Positions 1-8,745 of a stretch of DNA of 64,000 nt are shown in pieces. Every line of letters starts with the position of its first letter. Positions within the stretch are counted from its first letter, which is position 1. The stretch spans positions 310,001 through 374,000 of the forward strand of contig NZ_BMMF01000003.1 in the NCBI RefSeq assembly GCF_014645695.1, in the 5' to 3' direction. The stretch is from Salinarimonas ramus (GTDB lineage Bacteria > Pseudomonadota > Alphaproteobacteria > Rhizobiales > Beijerinckiaceae). The notes beneath the pieces are model-generated. The model made no database searches. It saw only the letters and a program-made list of their open reading frames with translations, and had not been told where the DNA came from. Made by a program: the position numbers and the translations under genes.

Positions 1-2
1 GC

Positions 3-191
3 GAGGGCGCCACCCGCGTGGACCTCGCCATGACGCGCCAGGAGATCGCGGACTATCTCGGGCTCACCATCGAAACGGTGAGCCGCGCCTTCTCGGCGCT
101 GCGCCGCACCGGCATCATCGCCTACGACAAGCAGGACGCGGTGGCCATCGGCGACGTCTGCCGCCTGTGCCGGCTCACCGGCTCGCACTGA
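3..191 (+). CDS. Crp/FNR-family transcriptional regulator, C-terminal part (gene truncated by window start)
   Basis: Only the last 62 codons are in the window, in the frame starting at base 3. They encode the winged-helix DNA-binding domain. The recognition-helix segment reads R-Q-E-I-A-D-Y-L-G-L-T-I-E-T-V-S-R, which is the signature of FNR/FixK-type proteins (family knowledge), and the text ends with TGA at 189-191. The sensory domain, and any iron-sulfur cysteines, lie upstream and cannot be seen, so oxygen sensing versus another signal cannot be decided. A strong intrinsic terminator follows about 50 bases downstream, so this is the last gene of its transcript. Confidence 0.85.
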   Translation, partial: EGATRVDLAMTRQEIADYLGLTIETVSRAFSALRRTGIIAYDKQDAVAIGDVCRLCRLTGSH

Positions 192-242
192 ATATTCCCG
201 TTCCTCCCGAGGGACAGCGCGCCGCGCCCGTCCCCACCTTCC

Positions 243-274
243 GGCCGCCTCTCGCGAGGCGGCCTTTCGTTTTC
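243..274 (+). terminator. Intrinsic terminator after the FNR-like gene
   Basis: A perfect 9-bp stem (GGCCGCCTC at 243-251 pairing with GAGGCGGCC at 256-264) with a TCGC loop is followed by TTTCGTTTTC. It lies between the + strand regulator and the converging acyl-CoA ligase gene. Confidence 0.85.
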
Positions 275-297
275 TCGGCAGCTGTCAGCCGCCGGGC

Positions 298-2019
298 TCA
301 CGCGTCCTTGCGCGGGCCCAGCACCTCGTCGCGCAGCGCCCGGCGCAGCATCTTGCCGACGTTCGTCTTCGGCAGCGCGTCGCGGAAGTGGATGTGGCGC
401 GGTACCTTGTAGCCGGTGAGGTTCTCCTTGCAGAAGGCGCGCAGCTCCTCGGCCGTCAGGCTCTCGTCGCGCTTGACGACGTAGGCCGCCGGCACCTCGC
501 CGGAATGGGCGTCGGGCACGCCGATGACCGCGGCCTCGAGCACCTTCGGATGGGCGGCGAGCACGTCCTCCACCTCGTTGGGATAGACGTTGAAGCCCGA
601 GACCAGGATCATGTCCTTGATCCGGTCGACGATCTTCACCTGCCCGTCGGGCTGGAGCACGGCGATGTCGCCGGTGCGGAAGAAGCCGCCGGGCGTCATC
701 ACCTTGGCGGTCTCGTCGGCGCGGTTCCAGTAGCCCGCCATCACCTGCGGGCCCTTCACGCAAAGCTCGCCCGTCTGGCCGTAGGGCAGCACCTCGCCGT
801 CCGGCGAGCAGACCTGCACGTCGGTCGAGGGCAGCGGCATGCCGATCGTGCCGGTGAATTCCTCGACGTCGAGCCGGTTCACGCACACGACGGGAGAGGT
901 CTCGGACAGGCCGTATCCCTCGACGATGGGCTTGCCGGTGAGCGCCTTCCAGCGCTTGGCGACCGCGGCTTGCGTCGCCATGCCCCCCGAGATGCAGAAG
1001 GAGAGGTGGGAGAAGTCCACCTCCTCGATGCCCTTGGCGTTGGCGAGCGCGTTGTAGAGCGTGTTGACGAGAACCAGCATGGTGAAGCGCCGCGACTTCA
1101 GCGTCTTCACGAAGCCCTCGATGTCGCGCGGGTTGGCGATGAGGATCTGCTTGGCGCCCAGCCGCACCATGAACAGCCCACAGGCCGTGAGCGCGAGGAT
1201 GTGGTAGAGCGGCAGCGCCGTGACCATCACGTGGTCCGCGCGCTCCCCGGCATAGGGGCGAAGCCACGCCTCCGCCTGCAGCACGTTGGCGACGACGTTG
1301 CGGTGGAGCAGCGTCGCGCCCTTGGCGACGCCCGTCGTGCCGCCGGTATATTGCAGGAAGGCGACGTCGTCCAAGGAGACGTCCACGGGCGCGAGCGGGC
1401 GACGCGACCCCTCCTTCACCACCTGCGCGAATCGCACCGCCTGCGGCAGCGAGAACGGCTTGACCGCCTTCTTCACCTTGCGCGAGACGAAGTTGATCAG
1501 GTGCCCCTTGAGCCCGAGGAGATCGCCCGGCGCGACGAGAACGATCGTCTCGAGCGTGGTGAGCGAGGGCGCCGCCTCCTGGACGGTGTGGCCGAAATTC
1601 TCGAGCACGAAGAGCGCCTTCGCGCCCGAATCCTCGAGCTGGTGCGCGAGCTCGCGCGGGGTGTAGAGCGGATTGACGTTGACCACCGCATATCCGCCGA
1701 GCAGCACGCCGAAGAGCACCGACGGATAGGCCATGACGTTGGGCATCATGATCGCGACGCGATCGCCCTTCTTCAGGCCCCGCGCCTGCAGCCAGGCGGC
1801 GACCGCCTCGGCGGCACGGCCGAGCTCGGCATAGCTCATCTCCTTGCCGAAGCTCTCCAGCGCCGGGCGCCCGGAGAACCGCGCCACCCCGTCCCGGAAC
1901 AGGTCGACCAGCGTGCCGGCGGCGGTCACGTCGATGGCCGGCGGGATCGCGGGCGGATAATGTTCGTGCCAGGGCCGACCCTCGTCGAAATGGGGAAGGG
2001 GTGCGGTGCTCGATGCCAC
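298..2019 (-). CDS. fadD: Long-chain fatty acid--CoA ligase (FadD-like)
   Basis: A 573-residue adenylate-forming enzyme that would activate free fatty acids to acyl-CoA through an acyl-adenylate, feeding beta-oxidation or lipid synthesis. The ATP/AMP-binding signature YTGGTTGVAKGA is at about residues 224-235, GYGLSETSP lies near 370, and the C-terminal lysine-bearing motif LPKTNVGKMLRR is about 20 residues from the end, so the enzyme looks complete. The start is GTG at 2017-2019, with GGAGGAC six to ten bases upstream. It is transcribed away from rnr and alone; substrate chain length is inferred from family resemblance only. The acyl-CoA dehydrogenase at 58.7 kb could act downstream but is not linked. 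Confidence 0.9.
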   Translation of the reverse strand: MASSTAPLPHFDEGRPWHEHYPPAIPPAIDVTAAGTLVDLFRDGVARFSGRPALESFGKEMSYAELGRAAEAVAAWLQARGLKKGDRVAIMMPNVMAYPSVLFGVLLGGYAVVNVNPLYTPRELAHQLEDSGAKALFVLENFGHTVQEAAPSLTTLETIVLVAPGDLLGLKGHLINFVSRKVKKAVKPFSLPQAVRFAQVVKEGSRRPLAPVDVSLDDVAFLQYTGGTTGVAKGATLLHRNVVANVLQAEAWLRPYAGERADHVMVTALPLYHILALTACGLFMVRLGAKQILIANPRDIEGFVKTLKSRRFTMLVLVNTLYNALANAKGIEEVDFSHLSFCISGGMATQAAVAKRWKALTGKPIVEGYGLSETSPVVCVNRLDVEEFTGTIGMPLPSTDVQVCSPDGEVLPYGQTGELCVKGPQVMAGYWNRADETAKVMTPGGFFRTGDIAVLQPDGQVKIVDRIKDMILVSGFNVYPNEVEDVLAAHPKVLEAAVIGVPDAHSGEVPAAYVVKRDESLTAEELRAFCKENLTGYKVPRHIHFRDALPKTNVGKMLRRALRDEVLGPRKDA

Positions 2020-2212
2020 GGGCGTCCTCCTCGAAGCGCGGTCCTTTAGGCCGCTTCTTTTAAATTTGGCGTCGGCTCTTTAGTGCCACAACCGTCCGAT
2101 TTGTCGAGCGGCCGCATCGAAAATCGGGAGATCGTCGTTTATATACAGCAGGAACCTGTTCTTAGGCGCCTTGCGGCGTCGATCATCGCACGCATCCGAC
2201 GGAAATCATAGA

Positions 2213-4576
2213 TTGCCTAGACGCACGGACCCGACGAACGCCGCGGGCGCCCCCGGCGCCCTCCCCTCCCGCGAGGACGTCGTCGCCTTCATCCGCTCCC
2301 AGCCGGGCAAGGTGGGCAAGCGCGAGATCGCGCGCGCCTTCGGCATCGCGGGGGGCGACAAGATCTGGCTCAAGCAGCTGATCAAGGACCTCGAGGAGGA
2401 CGGCATCGTCGATCGCCGGCGCAAGAGCCTGTTCAAGGCCGGCGGGCTGCCGCCGGTGACGCTCGCGGAGATCGTGGGCCGCGACGCCGACGGGGAGCTG
2501 ATCGCGACGCCTGCGGAATGGGACGCGGACACGCTCGGGCCGGCGCCGAAGATCCTGATCGAGCCGCAGCGCCGGCCGCGCCCGGGCCAGCCGGCGCCGG
2601 GGCTCGCCGACCGCGTCCTCGTGCGCGTGGCGGAGACCGGCGATCCCGAGGGACCGCCTTATGCCGGGCGCGTGATCAAGGTGCTCGAGAAGAGCCGCGC
2701 CCAGGTGCTCGGCATCTTCCGGCCGCTGCCCGACGGTGGCGGGCGCCTCGTCTCCATCGAGAAGAAGGGCCAGGGCCAGGAGATCGCCATCCGTCCCGGC
2801 GACGAGGGCGAGGCGCGCGAGGGTGATCTCGTCTCGGCGACGCTCACCTCGAGCCCGCGCGCCATCGTGCCCACCGCCAAGGTGCGCGAGCGGCTGGGCT
2901 CCGTGAAGTCCGAGAAAGCGGTGAGCCTCATCGCGCTCGTCGCCCACGGCATCCCGCACGTCTTCCCCAAGGGCGTCCTCGACGAGGCGGCCGCCATCGA
3001 GCCGGTGCGCCTCGACAGCGAGGGGCGCGAGGATTGGCGCGCGCTGCCCCTCGTCACCATCGACCCGCCCGACGCCAAGGACCACGACGACGCCGTCCAC
3101 GCGCGACCCGACGACGATCCGCACAATGCGGGAGGCCACGTGCTGACCATCGCCATCGCCGACGTCGCCGCCTACGTGCGGCCCGGCACGGCGATGGATC
3201 GCGAGGCGGCGGTTCGCGGCAACTCGGTCTACTTCCCCGACCGCGTCGTGCCGATGCTGCCCGAGTGCATCTCGAACGACCTGTGCTCGCTGCGCCCGCA
3301 CGAGGATCGCCCGGCGCTCGCGGTACGCATCACGGTCGACAAGGACGGGCGCAAGCTGCGCCATTCCTTCCACCGCATCGCGATGCGCTCGGCCGCACGC
3401 CTCGCCTACGCCCAGGCTCAGGCCGCGATCGACGGCGCGCCCGACGAGACGACGAGGCCGCTGCTCGAGCCCGTGCTGCGCCCGCTCTGGGAGGCTTATG
3501 CCTGCGTCTCGACGGCGCGCACGGCCCGCGACCCGCTCGCCCTCGATCTCCCCGAGCGCAAGATCCTGCTCAAGCCCGACGGCACCGTGGACCGCGTGCT
3601 CACCCCCGAGCGGCTCGATGCGCACAAGCTCATCGAGGAGTTCATGATCCTCGCCAACGTCGCCGCGGCGGAGGCGCTCGAGAAGGCGCGTGTCCCCTTC
3701 GTCTACCGCGCCCACGACGAGCCCTCGCTCGAGAAGATGCACGCGCTCGGCGAGGTGCTCGCCTCCATCGCGATGAAGCTGCCCAAGTCCGGGCCGGTGC
3801 GCGCGACGCTCTTCAACCGCATCCTCAAGGCGGTGGACGGGATGGAGCACGAGACCTTCATCAACGAGGTGATCCTGCGCACGCAGGCGCAGGCCGAGTA
3901 CACCGCCGAGAATTACGGCCATTTCGGCCTCAACCTGCGCCGCTACGCGCATTTCACCTCGCCGATCCGCCGGTATGCCGACCTCGTCGTCCACCGCGCG
4001 CTGATCCGCGCCCACGGCTTCGGCTCCGGCGGGCTGCCGGCGGAGATGGACGGGGCGGCGCTCGCGGAGATCGCCGCGAAGATCTCGGCGGCCGAGCGCC
4101 GGGCCATGGTGGCCGAGCGCGAGACGATCGATCGCCTGATCGCCCACCACATGGCCGAGCACGTGGGCGAGACCTTCATGGGCCGCATCTCCGGCGTGAC
4201 CAAGGCGGGGCTCTTCGTGAAGCTCGCCCAGAGCGGCGCCGACGGCTTCGTCCCCGCCGCCACGATCGGCGCGGACTTCTACCGCTACGACGAGGGCAGC
4301 CACGCCCTCGTCGGCGAGCGCACGGGCGAGACCTTCCGCCTCGGCGACAATGTCGAGGTGAAGCTCGTCGAGGCCGCGCCCATCGCCGGCGCGCTGCGCT
4401 TCGAGCTGCTCTCGGACGGCCGCGCCGGCACGCCGCCGCGCGGCGGATCGCGCGGGCGCGGCGCCAGCGGCCTTCGCGACGGCGGCCCGCGGCGCTCGAA
4501 GGGACCCAAGCAGAAGGGGTTCCGCGATCGCCCGAAAGGCGGGGCGACCAAGGTGAAGGTGAAGCGCAAGCGGTGA
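2213..4576 (+). CDS. rnr: Ribonuclease R
   Basis: A 3'-5' exoribonuclease of the RNase II/R family that degrades structured RNA. Visible in order are an N-terminal winged-helix segment (SREDVVAFIRSQPGKVGKREIARAF), cold-shock-like domains, the RNB catalytic domain with the acidic cluster in TIDPPDAKDHDDAV, an S1 domain (GETFMGRISGVTKAGLFVKL), and a basic Gly/Arg/Lys-rich tail as expected for RNase R. No ATG or GTG start exists near the conserved N-terminus. The frame opens with TTG at 2171 or TTG at 2213. I prefer 2213 (787 residues) because a GACGGA sequence lies nine bases upstream and the protein would then begin MPRRTDP; 2171 would add 14 residues. The gene converges on the ABC-F gene. Confidence 0.9.
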   Translation: MPRRTDPTNAAGAPGALPSREDVVAFIRSQPGKVGKREIARAFGIAGGDKIWLKQLIKDLEEDGIVDRRRKSLFKAGGLPPVTLAEIVGRDADGELIATPAEWDADTLGPAPKILIEPQRRPRPGQPAPGLADRVLVRVAETGDPEGPPYAGRVIKVLEKSRAQVLGIFRPLPDGGGRLVSIEKKGQGQEIAIRPGDEGEAREGDLVSATLTSSPRAIVPTAKVRERLGSVKSEKAVSLIALVAHGIPHVFPKGVLDEAAAIEPVRLDSEGREDWRALPLVTIDPPDAKDHDDAVHARPDDDPHNAGGHVLTIAIADVAAYVRPGTAMDREAAVRGNSVYFPDRVVPMLPECISNDLCSLRPHEDRPALAVRITVDKDGRKLRHSFHRIAMRSAARLAYAQAQAAIDGAPDETTRPLLEPVLRPLWEAYACVSTARTARDPLALDLPERKILLKPDGTVDRVLTPERLDAHKLIEEFMILANVAAAEALEKARVPFVYRAHDEPSLEKMHALGEVLASIAMKLPKSGPVRATLFNRILKAVDGMEHETFINEVILRTQAQAEYTAENYGHFGLNLRRYAHFTSPIRRYADLVVHRALIRAHGFGSGGLPAEMDGAALAEIAAKISAAERRAMVAERETIDRLIAHHMAEHVGETFMGRISGVTKAGLFVKLAQSGADGFVPAATIGADFYRYDEGSHALVGERTGETFRLGDNVEVKLVEAAPIAGALRFELLSDGRAGTPPRGGSRGRGASGLRDGGPRRSKGPKQKGFRDRPKGGATKVKVKRKR

Positions 4577-4601
4577 GCGTGCGCGGCACCGCAGGGGAGG
4601 A

Positions 4602-4672
4602 GTCCGCGCTCTGCGCGGACGGTGGGGACGTTTCGGGAGTTCCGCGGGCCGGCCCGCCCCCTGCGGGGAGGT
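4602..4672. repeat. Palindromic intergenic sequence between rnr and the ABC-F gene
   Basis: The 100-base convergent gap holds an 8-bp hairpin (GTCCGCGC at 4602-4609, GCGCGGAC at 4613-4620) and a CCCCTGCGGGG palindrome near 4658-4668. The same CTCCCCTGCGGGGAGG core recurs in the longer inverted repeat at 33.3-33.45 kb, so this is probably a short member of that dispersed repeat family. It may also act as a bidirectional terminator. Confidence 0.5.
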
Positions 4673-4679
4673 TTCGCCC

Positions 4680-6569
4680 TCAGCCGCCCGCGGCTTCGAG
4701 CTCCCCCGACACCGCGAGCCAATCCTCCTCGACGCGGGCCAGCGCGTCGGCGGCCTCGGCGCGTTTCCTGGCGAGATCGGCCGCCTTGGCGGGGTCCTTC
4801 TGGAAGGCGCTGCCGTCGGCGAGCGCCGTGTCGATCTTGGCGATGAGCTCGCCGAGCTTCTCGATGCGGCCCTCGAGCGCGTCGCGCTGCTTGCGCAAGG
4901 GCCCGAGCGCCACGCGCTTCTCGGCGGCGGCGCGGCGCTCGCCCGCCTTCTCGCCACCCTTGTCGGACGCTTTGTCCCCACCCCTGGCGGCTTCCTTCGC
5001 CGGATCGAGCCCGCCCGAGAGCACGAGACGGCGGTAATCGTCCATGTCCCCGTCGAAGGGCTTCACCGTGCCGTCGGAGACGAGCCACAGCCGGTCGGCG
5101 CAGGCCTCGATGAGGAAGCGGTCGTGGCTGACGATGACGACGGCGCCCTCGTAATCGTTGATCGCCTCCACCAACGCCTGACGCGATTCGATGTCGAGAT
5201 GGTTCGTCGGCTCGTCGAGGATGAGGAGGTGCGGGCCGTCGAAGGCGGCGAGCCCCATGAGGAGGCGCGCCTTCTCGCCGCCCGACAGCTTCGCGATCGG
5301 CGTGTCCGCCTTCGCGCCCGAGAAGCCGAAGCGCGCGCAGCGGGCGCGAATCTTCGCTTCCGGCGCGCCCTTCATGCGCTCGGCCACGTGACCGTAGGGC
5401 GTGTCGGCGAGACGCAGCTCGTCGAGCTGGTGCTGGGCGAAATAGGCGACGTCGAGCTTGGGCGAGGCGACGACCTCGCCCGACAGCGGGTCGAGCCGGC
5501 GGCCCACGAGCTTGCAGAAGGTGGACTTGCCGTTGCCGTTGGCGCCCAGCAGCGCGATGCGATCGTCGGGCAGAAGCGTCAGGTCGAGGCGCTTGAGCAC
5601 CGTGCGCTCGCCGTACCCGGCCGCCGCGCGATCGATGCGCACGAGCGGCGGGGAGAGCGGGCGGTCGGGGCTCGGCAGATCGAAGGGCAACGTCTCCTCC
5701 TCGACCACGCCCGCGATCGGCGTCATCTTCTCGAGCCGCTTGAGGCGCGACTGCGCCTGGCGCGCCTTCGAGGCCTTGGCGCGGAAGCGGTCGACGAAGG
5801 CCTGCAGGTGCTTGGCTTCCTCCTCCTGCTTCGCCTTGGCCTTCATCTGCAGCATCGCCTTCTCCGCCCGCTGGCGGGCGAACGACGTATAGCCGCCGCG
5901 ATAGATCGTGAGCTTGCCGCGGTCGAGATGGAGGATGTGGTCCACCGCCTCGTCGAGGAGCTCGCGGTCGTGGCTGATGACGAGGACCGTGTGCGGATAG
6001 CGCGCGAGATAGTCGTAGAGCCAGAGCGTGCCTTCGAGGTCGAGGTAGTTCGTCGGCTCGTCGAGGAGGAGCAGGTCGGGCTCGGTGAACAGCACGGCGG
6101 CGAGCGCCACGCGCATGCGCCAGCCGCCGGAGAAGTCCGAGCAGGGCCGCGCCTGCGCCGCCGCGTCGAAGCCCAGCCCGTGCAGGATCGTCGCCGCCCG
6201 CGCGGGCGCGGCGTGCGCGCCGATGTCGTTGAGCCGCATCTCGATCTCGGCCCGGCGCATGCCGTCGGCGTGCTCCGCCTCCGCGAGCAGGCGCGCGCGC
6301 TCGGTGTCGGCGGCGAGCACGACCTCGATCAGGCTCTCGGGCCCGCCCGGCGCTTCCTGCGCCACGGTGCCGATGCGCACGCCCTTGGGCATGCCGATCG
6401 AGCCGCCCTCCGGCGCGATCTCGCCCATGAGGATACGAAACAGCGTCGTCTTGCCCGCGCCGTTGCGCCCCACGATCCCCACCCGCGCGCCGCCGGGAAC
6501 GAAGAAGGAGGCGGCGTCGAGGAGGACGCGCTCGCCGAGGCGATAGGTGAGATCGTTGACGTGCAGCAT
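4680..6569 (-). CDS. ABC-F family ATPase (ribosome-associated, Uup/YheS-like)
   Basis: A 629-residue protein with two ABC ATPase domains in one chain and no membrane segment, the hallmark of ABC-F proteins that act on ribosomes. The first Walker A is GRNGAGKTT (residues 34-42) with signature FSGGWRMR; the second Walker A is GANGNGKST with signature LSGGEKAR. Walker B motifs LLLLDEPTNYLD and LLILDEPTNHLD are both present. Between the domains is a long Lys/Arg/Glu-rich linker typical of the P-site tRNA interaction motif. The C-terminus carries a charged, probably coiled-coil extension, as in Uup. The start ATG at 6567-6569 (MLHVNDLTYRLG) was chosen because the homologous fold begins there and GGGGGAG lies upstream; the frame is open further 5'. 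Confidence 0.9.
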   Translation of the reverse strand: MLHVNDLTYRLGERVLLDAASFFVPGGARVGIVGRNGAGKTTLFRILMGEIAPEGGSIGMPKGVRIGTVAQEAPGGPESLIEVVLAADTERARLLAEAEHADGMRRAEIEMRLNDIGAHAAPARAATILHGLGFDAAAQARPCSDFSGGWRMRVALAAVLFTEPDLLLLDEPTNYLDLEGTLWLYDYLARYPHTVLVISHDRELLDEAVDHILHLDRGKLTIYRGGYTSFARQRAEKAMLQMKAKAKQEEEAKHLQAFVDRFRAKASKARQAQSRLKRLEKMTPIAGVVEEETLPFDLPSPDRPLSPPLVRIDRAAAGYGERTVLKRLDLTLLPDDRIALLGANGNGKSTFCKLVGRRLDPLSGEVVASPKLDVAYFAQHQLDELRLADTPYGHVAERMKGAPEAKIRARCARFGFSGAKADTPIAKLSGGEKARLLMGLAAFDGPHLLILDEPTNHLDIESRQALVEAINDYEGAVVIVSHDRFLIEACADRLWLVSDGTVKPFDGDMDDYRRLVLSGGLDPAKEAARGGDKASDKGGEKAGERRAAAEKRVALGPLRKQRDALEGRIEKLGELIAKIDTALADGSAFQKDPAKAADLARKRAEAADALARVEEDWLAVSGELEAAGG

Positions 6570-6739
6570 GCGCCCTATCTCCCCCACGCGACGGTCGTTG
6601 ACAAGCGGTGTGGAAAACGGGGACGGCCTCGCGACCGCGTGAGCGTCGTCACGGTATCGCCTCATTCGCGCCTTCGCGGCGTCCCAGACGCGGCCCCCTG
6701 ATGGTGGGAACCAACATAGGTGATTCGCGTTACGCCCCC

Positions 6740-6955
6740 ATGTCCGAGATCGCTTACCGTTTCTGCACGCAAGCGACGATCGTGGCCCTGCTCACGCTCG
6801 TCGTCGGCATCGCCGTCGCCCTCGACGCGATCGGATCTTCACGCGGCTGCCCTCCGCTGGCCACGATGGTCGAGGCGTGCGCGGACGCGTCCCTGGTCCC
6901 GCCGACGGCGGCGGGGCTGGGCGAGCCGACCTTCCATCCGCTGCGGCGCGGCTGA
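6740..6955 (+). CDS. Small hypothetical membrane protein (71 aa)
   Basis: A short frame starting MSEIAYRFCTQATIV and containing one hydrophobic stretch (about residues 13-30, ATIVALLTLVVGIAVAL) that could be a membrane anchor, followed by a Cys-containing polar tail. I do not recognise a family. There is no convincing Shine-Dalgarno sequence; an in-frame ATG at 6701 would add 13 residues. It sits between the divergently read ABC-F gene and the converging DinB-like gene. Support rests on the clean hydrophobic segment only, so it may be spurious. Confidence 0.4.
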   Translation: MSEIAYRFCTQATIVALLTLVVGIAVALDAIGSSRGCPPLATMVEACADASLVPPTAAGLGEPTFHPLRRG

Positions 6956-6992
6956 ACCCGCGCGACTTGCGTAGTGCGCGGCGCGCTCCCGC

Positions 6993-7532
6993 TCACGCGG
7001 CGGAGAGGGGCGTGACCTCCGCGCCGCCGCGGCCGCTCTCGCGCTGGTAGTTGATGAGGTCGAGGGAGGGCGCCGTCCCGGACAGGCGCGTCAGGAGCGC
7101 ATGCACCTGGCCCCGATGATGGGTCTGGTGGTTGAAGAAATGATCGAGCGCCGGCGCCAGGGGCTGCGCCACGCGCGACGGGTTCACGATCGTCAGGTAG
7201 GTGAAGGGGCGCGCCAGCGCCGCGTCGTCGAGGCCCGCGACGAAGCCGACGATGCGCGCGTCCATCGCCTCGCGTGCGGCGCGCAGCGCGACGAGGTCGT
7301 CGTAGAGCACGGCGTCGAGGGCGGGCGGCGGCGTCCCGTCCCCGGTGAAGCGCCCCATCCAGATCGTGTCGCCCACGAGGACGTGGTTGAGCGTGCGGTG
7401 GATCGAGCCGAAGAAGGCGCCCTGCTCCGAGCGATAGGCGTCGTCCGGCAGCGCGGCGGCGGCATCGTAGAGGCGCGTGTTCGCCCACGCATTGTAGGCG
7501 GCGAGGTCGCGGTAGCGGTCGAGAGCGTTCAT
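6993..7532 (-). CDS. DinB-like (DUF664-type) four-helix-bundle protein
   Basis: A 179-residue protein of the DinB/YfiT superfamily, whose members are four-helix bundles that often bind a divalent metal and include thiol-dependent transferases. The start region RYRDLAAYNAWANTRLYDA and the motifs LNHVLVGDTIWMGRF and HFFNHQTHHRGQVHALL carry the three conserved histidines (H-x-x, H-x3-H) expected for the metal site. The ATG at 7530-7532 begins at the conserved helix; an upstream ATG would add six residues. The actual substrate is unknown. It stands alone, back to back with the sugar dehydrogenase gene. Confidence 0.85.
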   Translation of the reverse strand: MNALDRYRDLAAYNAWANTRLYDAAAALPDDAYRSEQGAFFGSIHRTLNHVLVGDTIWMGRFTGDGTPPPALDAVLYDDLVALRAAREAMDARIVGFVAGLDDAALARPFTYLTIVNPSRVAQPLAPALDHFFNHQTHHRGQVHALLTRLSGTAPSLDLINYQRESGRGGAEVTPLSAA

Positions 7533-7706
7533 CGCGGTTTTTCCTTCCACTCGTCGTGCGGCTCGGCGTCACCCGGGCATGCGCCGGGTGGCACGCCGCG
7601 CCTCGCCTAGCGTATGGCACCGCGCGCCAAGATGCGCTACACGCGGGAACGATCACGTGCGGGCCCCGACGCTCCCCGCGGGGAGCGCGCGGCTGGAAAG
7701 GACTTC

Positions 7707-8717
7707 ATGGACGCGCAGAACCAGAAGCCGCGTATCGCCGTCATCGGCTGCGGTGCGTGGGGACGCAACATCGCGCGCTGCTTCTCGAGCCTCGGCGTGC
7801 TCGAAGCGGTGGTCGACCCCAACCGGCAGACCGTCGAATCGCTCACGGCGCTGTTCGGCTGCCGCGGCGCGACGCTCGACGAGGTGCTGGCGGATCCCGG
7901 GATCGGCGCGCTCGCCATCGCGACCCCGCCCTCCCTCCACCGTGAGGTGGCGGAGGCGGCGCTGGCCGCGGGCAAGCACGTCTATGTCGAGAAGCCGCTG
8001 ACGCTGAACCATCCCGACGCGCTCGCCGTGGTCGAGGCGGCGCGCGGCGCCGACCGCATCCTGATGACGGGCCACATCCTCCAGTTCCACAACGGCTTTC
8101 GTGCCTTGAAGCAGCTCGTCGCCTCCGGGCGCCTGGGCGAGGTCAAGCGCATCCACGCCAACCGGCTGAACCTCGGCGCGGTGCGCAAGGAGGAGGACGC
8201 GCTGTGGTGCCTCGCGCCCCACGACGTCTCCATGGTGCTCGCCCTGATGGGCGGCTCGCCCGAGAGCGTCGAGGCCTTCGGCGAAGGGCATCTGCGCAAG
8301 GACACCGCGGACGCGGTGACCATGCGGCTGGGCTTCGCCGGCGGCCCGCAGGCGATGATACACGTCTCCTGGCTGCACCCGTTCAAGGAGCATCGCCTCT
8401 CCGTCATCGGCTCGCAGGCCATGGCGGTGTTCGACGATTGCCTGCCCTGGGACAAGAAGGTGCAGATCTATCCCCACCAGGTCTCCCTCGACGGCGGCTC
8501 GCCGACCGTCGTGCGCGCCGATCCCGTGCCCGTCGCCATCGAGCAGGCGGAGCCGCTGCTGGCGGAATGCGCGCACTTCCTCGAGTGCTGCATCACGGGC
8601 GCCGAGCCGATCACCGGCGCCACCGAGGCGCTCGCGGTGATGGACGTGCTGCATCGCGCCGCCGGCTCGATGATCGACCACCAGGCGCATCCCGCGCCCG
8701 CCCGCGCCAGCGCCTGA
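7707..8717 (+). CDS. Gfo/Idh/MocA-family oxidoreductase, probable nucleotide-sugar 3-dehydrogenase
   Basis: A 336-residue NAD(P)-dependent dehydrogenase. The N-terminus has the Rossmann motif VIGCGAWGRN (residues 13-22), followed by the family's EKPLT motif near residue 95 and the H-D-V-S motif (APHDVSMVLAL) with the catalytic histidine. The next gene, 28 bases downstream, is a sugar aminotransferase. A dehydrogenase plus a DegT enzyme is the arrangement of WlbA/WlbC and WbpB/WbpE, which make 3-amino sugars on UDP-GlcNAc-type nucleotides, so the pair probably oxidises and then transaminates C3 of a UDP-sugar. ATG at 7707 follows GGAAAGGA. Exact substrate is inference. Confidence 0.85.
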   Translation: MDAQNQKPRIAVIGCGAWGRNIARCFSSLGVLEAVVDPNRQTVESLTALFGCRGATLDEVLADPGIGALAIATPPSLHREVAEAALAAGKHVYVEKPLTLNHPDALAVVEAARGADRILMTGHILQFHNGFRALKQLVASGRLGEVKRIHANRLNLGAVRKEEDALWCLAPHDVSMVLALMGGSPESVEAFGEGHLRKDTADAVTMRLGFAGGPQAMIHVSWLHPFKEHRLSVIGSQAMAVFDDCLPWDKKVQIYPHQVSLDGGSPTVVRADPVPVAIEQAEPLLAECAHFLECCITGAEPITGATEALAVMDVLHRAAGSMIDHQAHPAPARASA

Positions 8718-8745
8718 CGCGAAACACCCCGCTCCCCGGCGAGAG

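Noticed and set aside
388-2049. Long plus-strand frame opposite the acyl-CoA ligase gene
   Set aside because: The minus strand encodes a complete enzyme with all motifs; the plus-strand product has none.
2183-4981. Long minus-strand frame opposite rnr
   Set aside because: Antisense shadow of RNase R with low-complexity Arg/His product and no recognisable domain.
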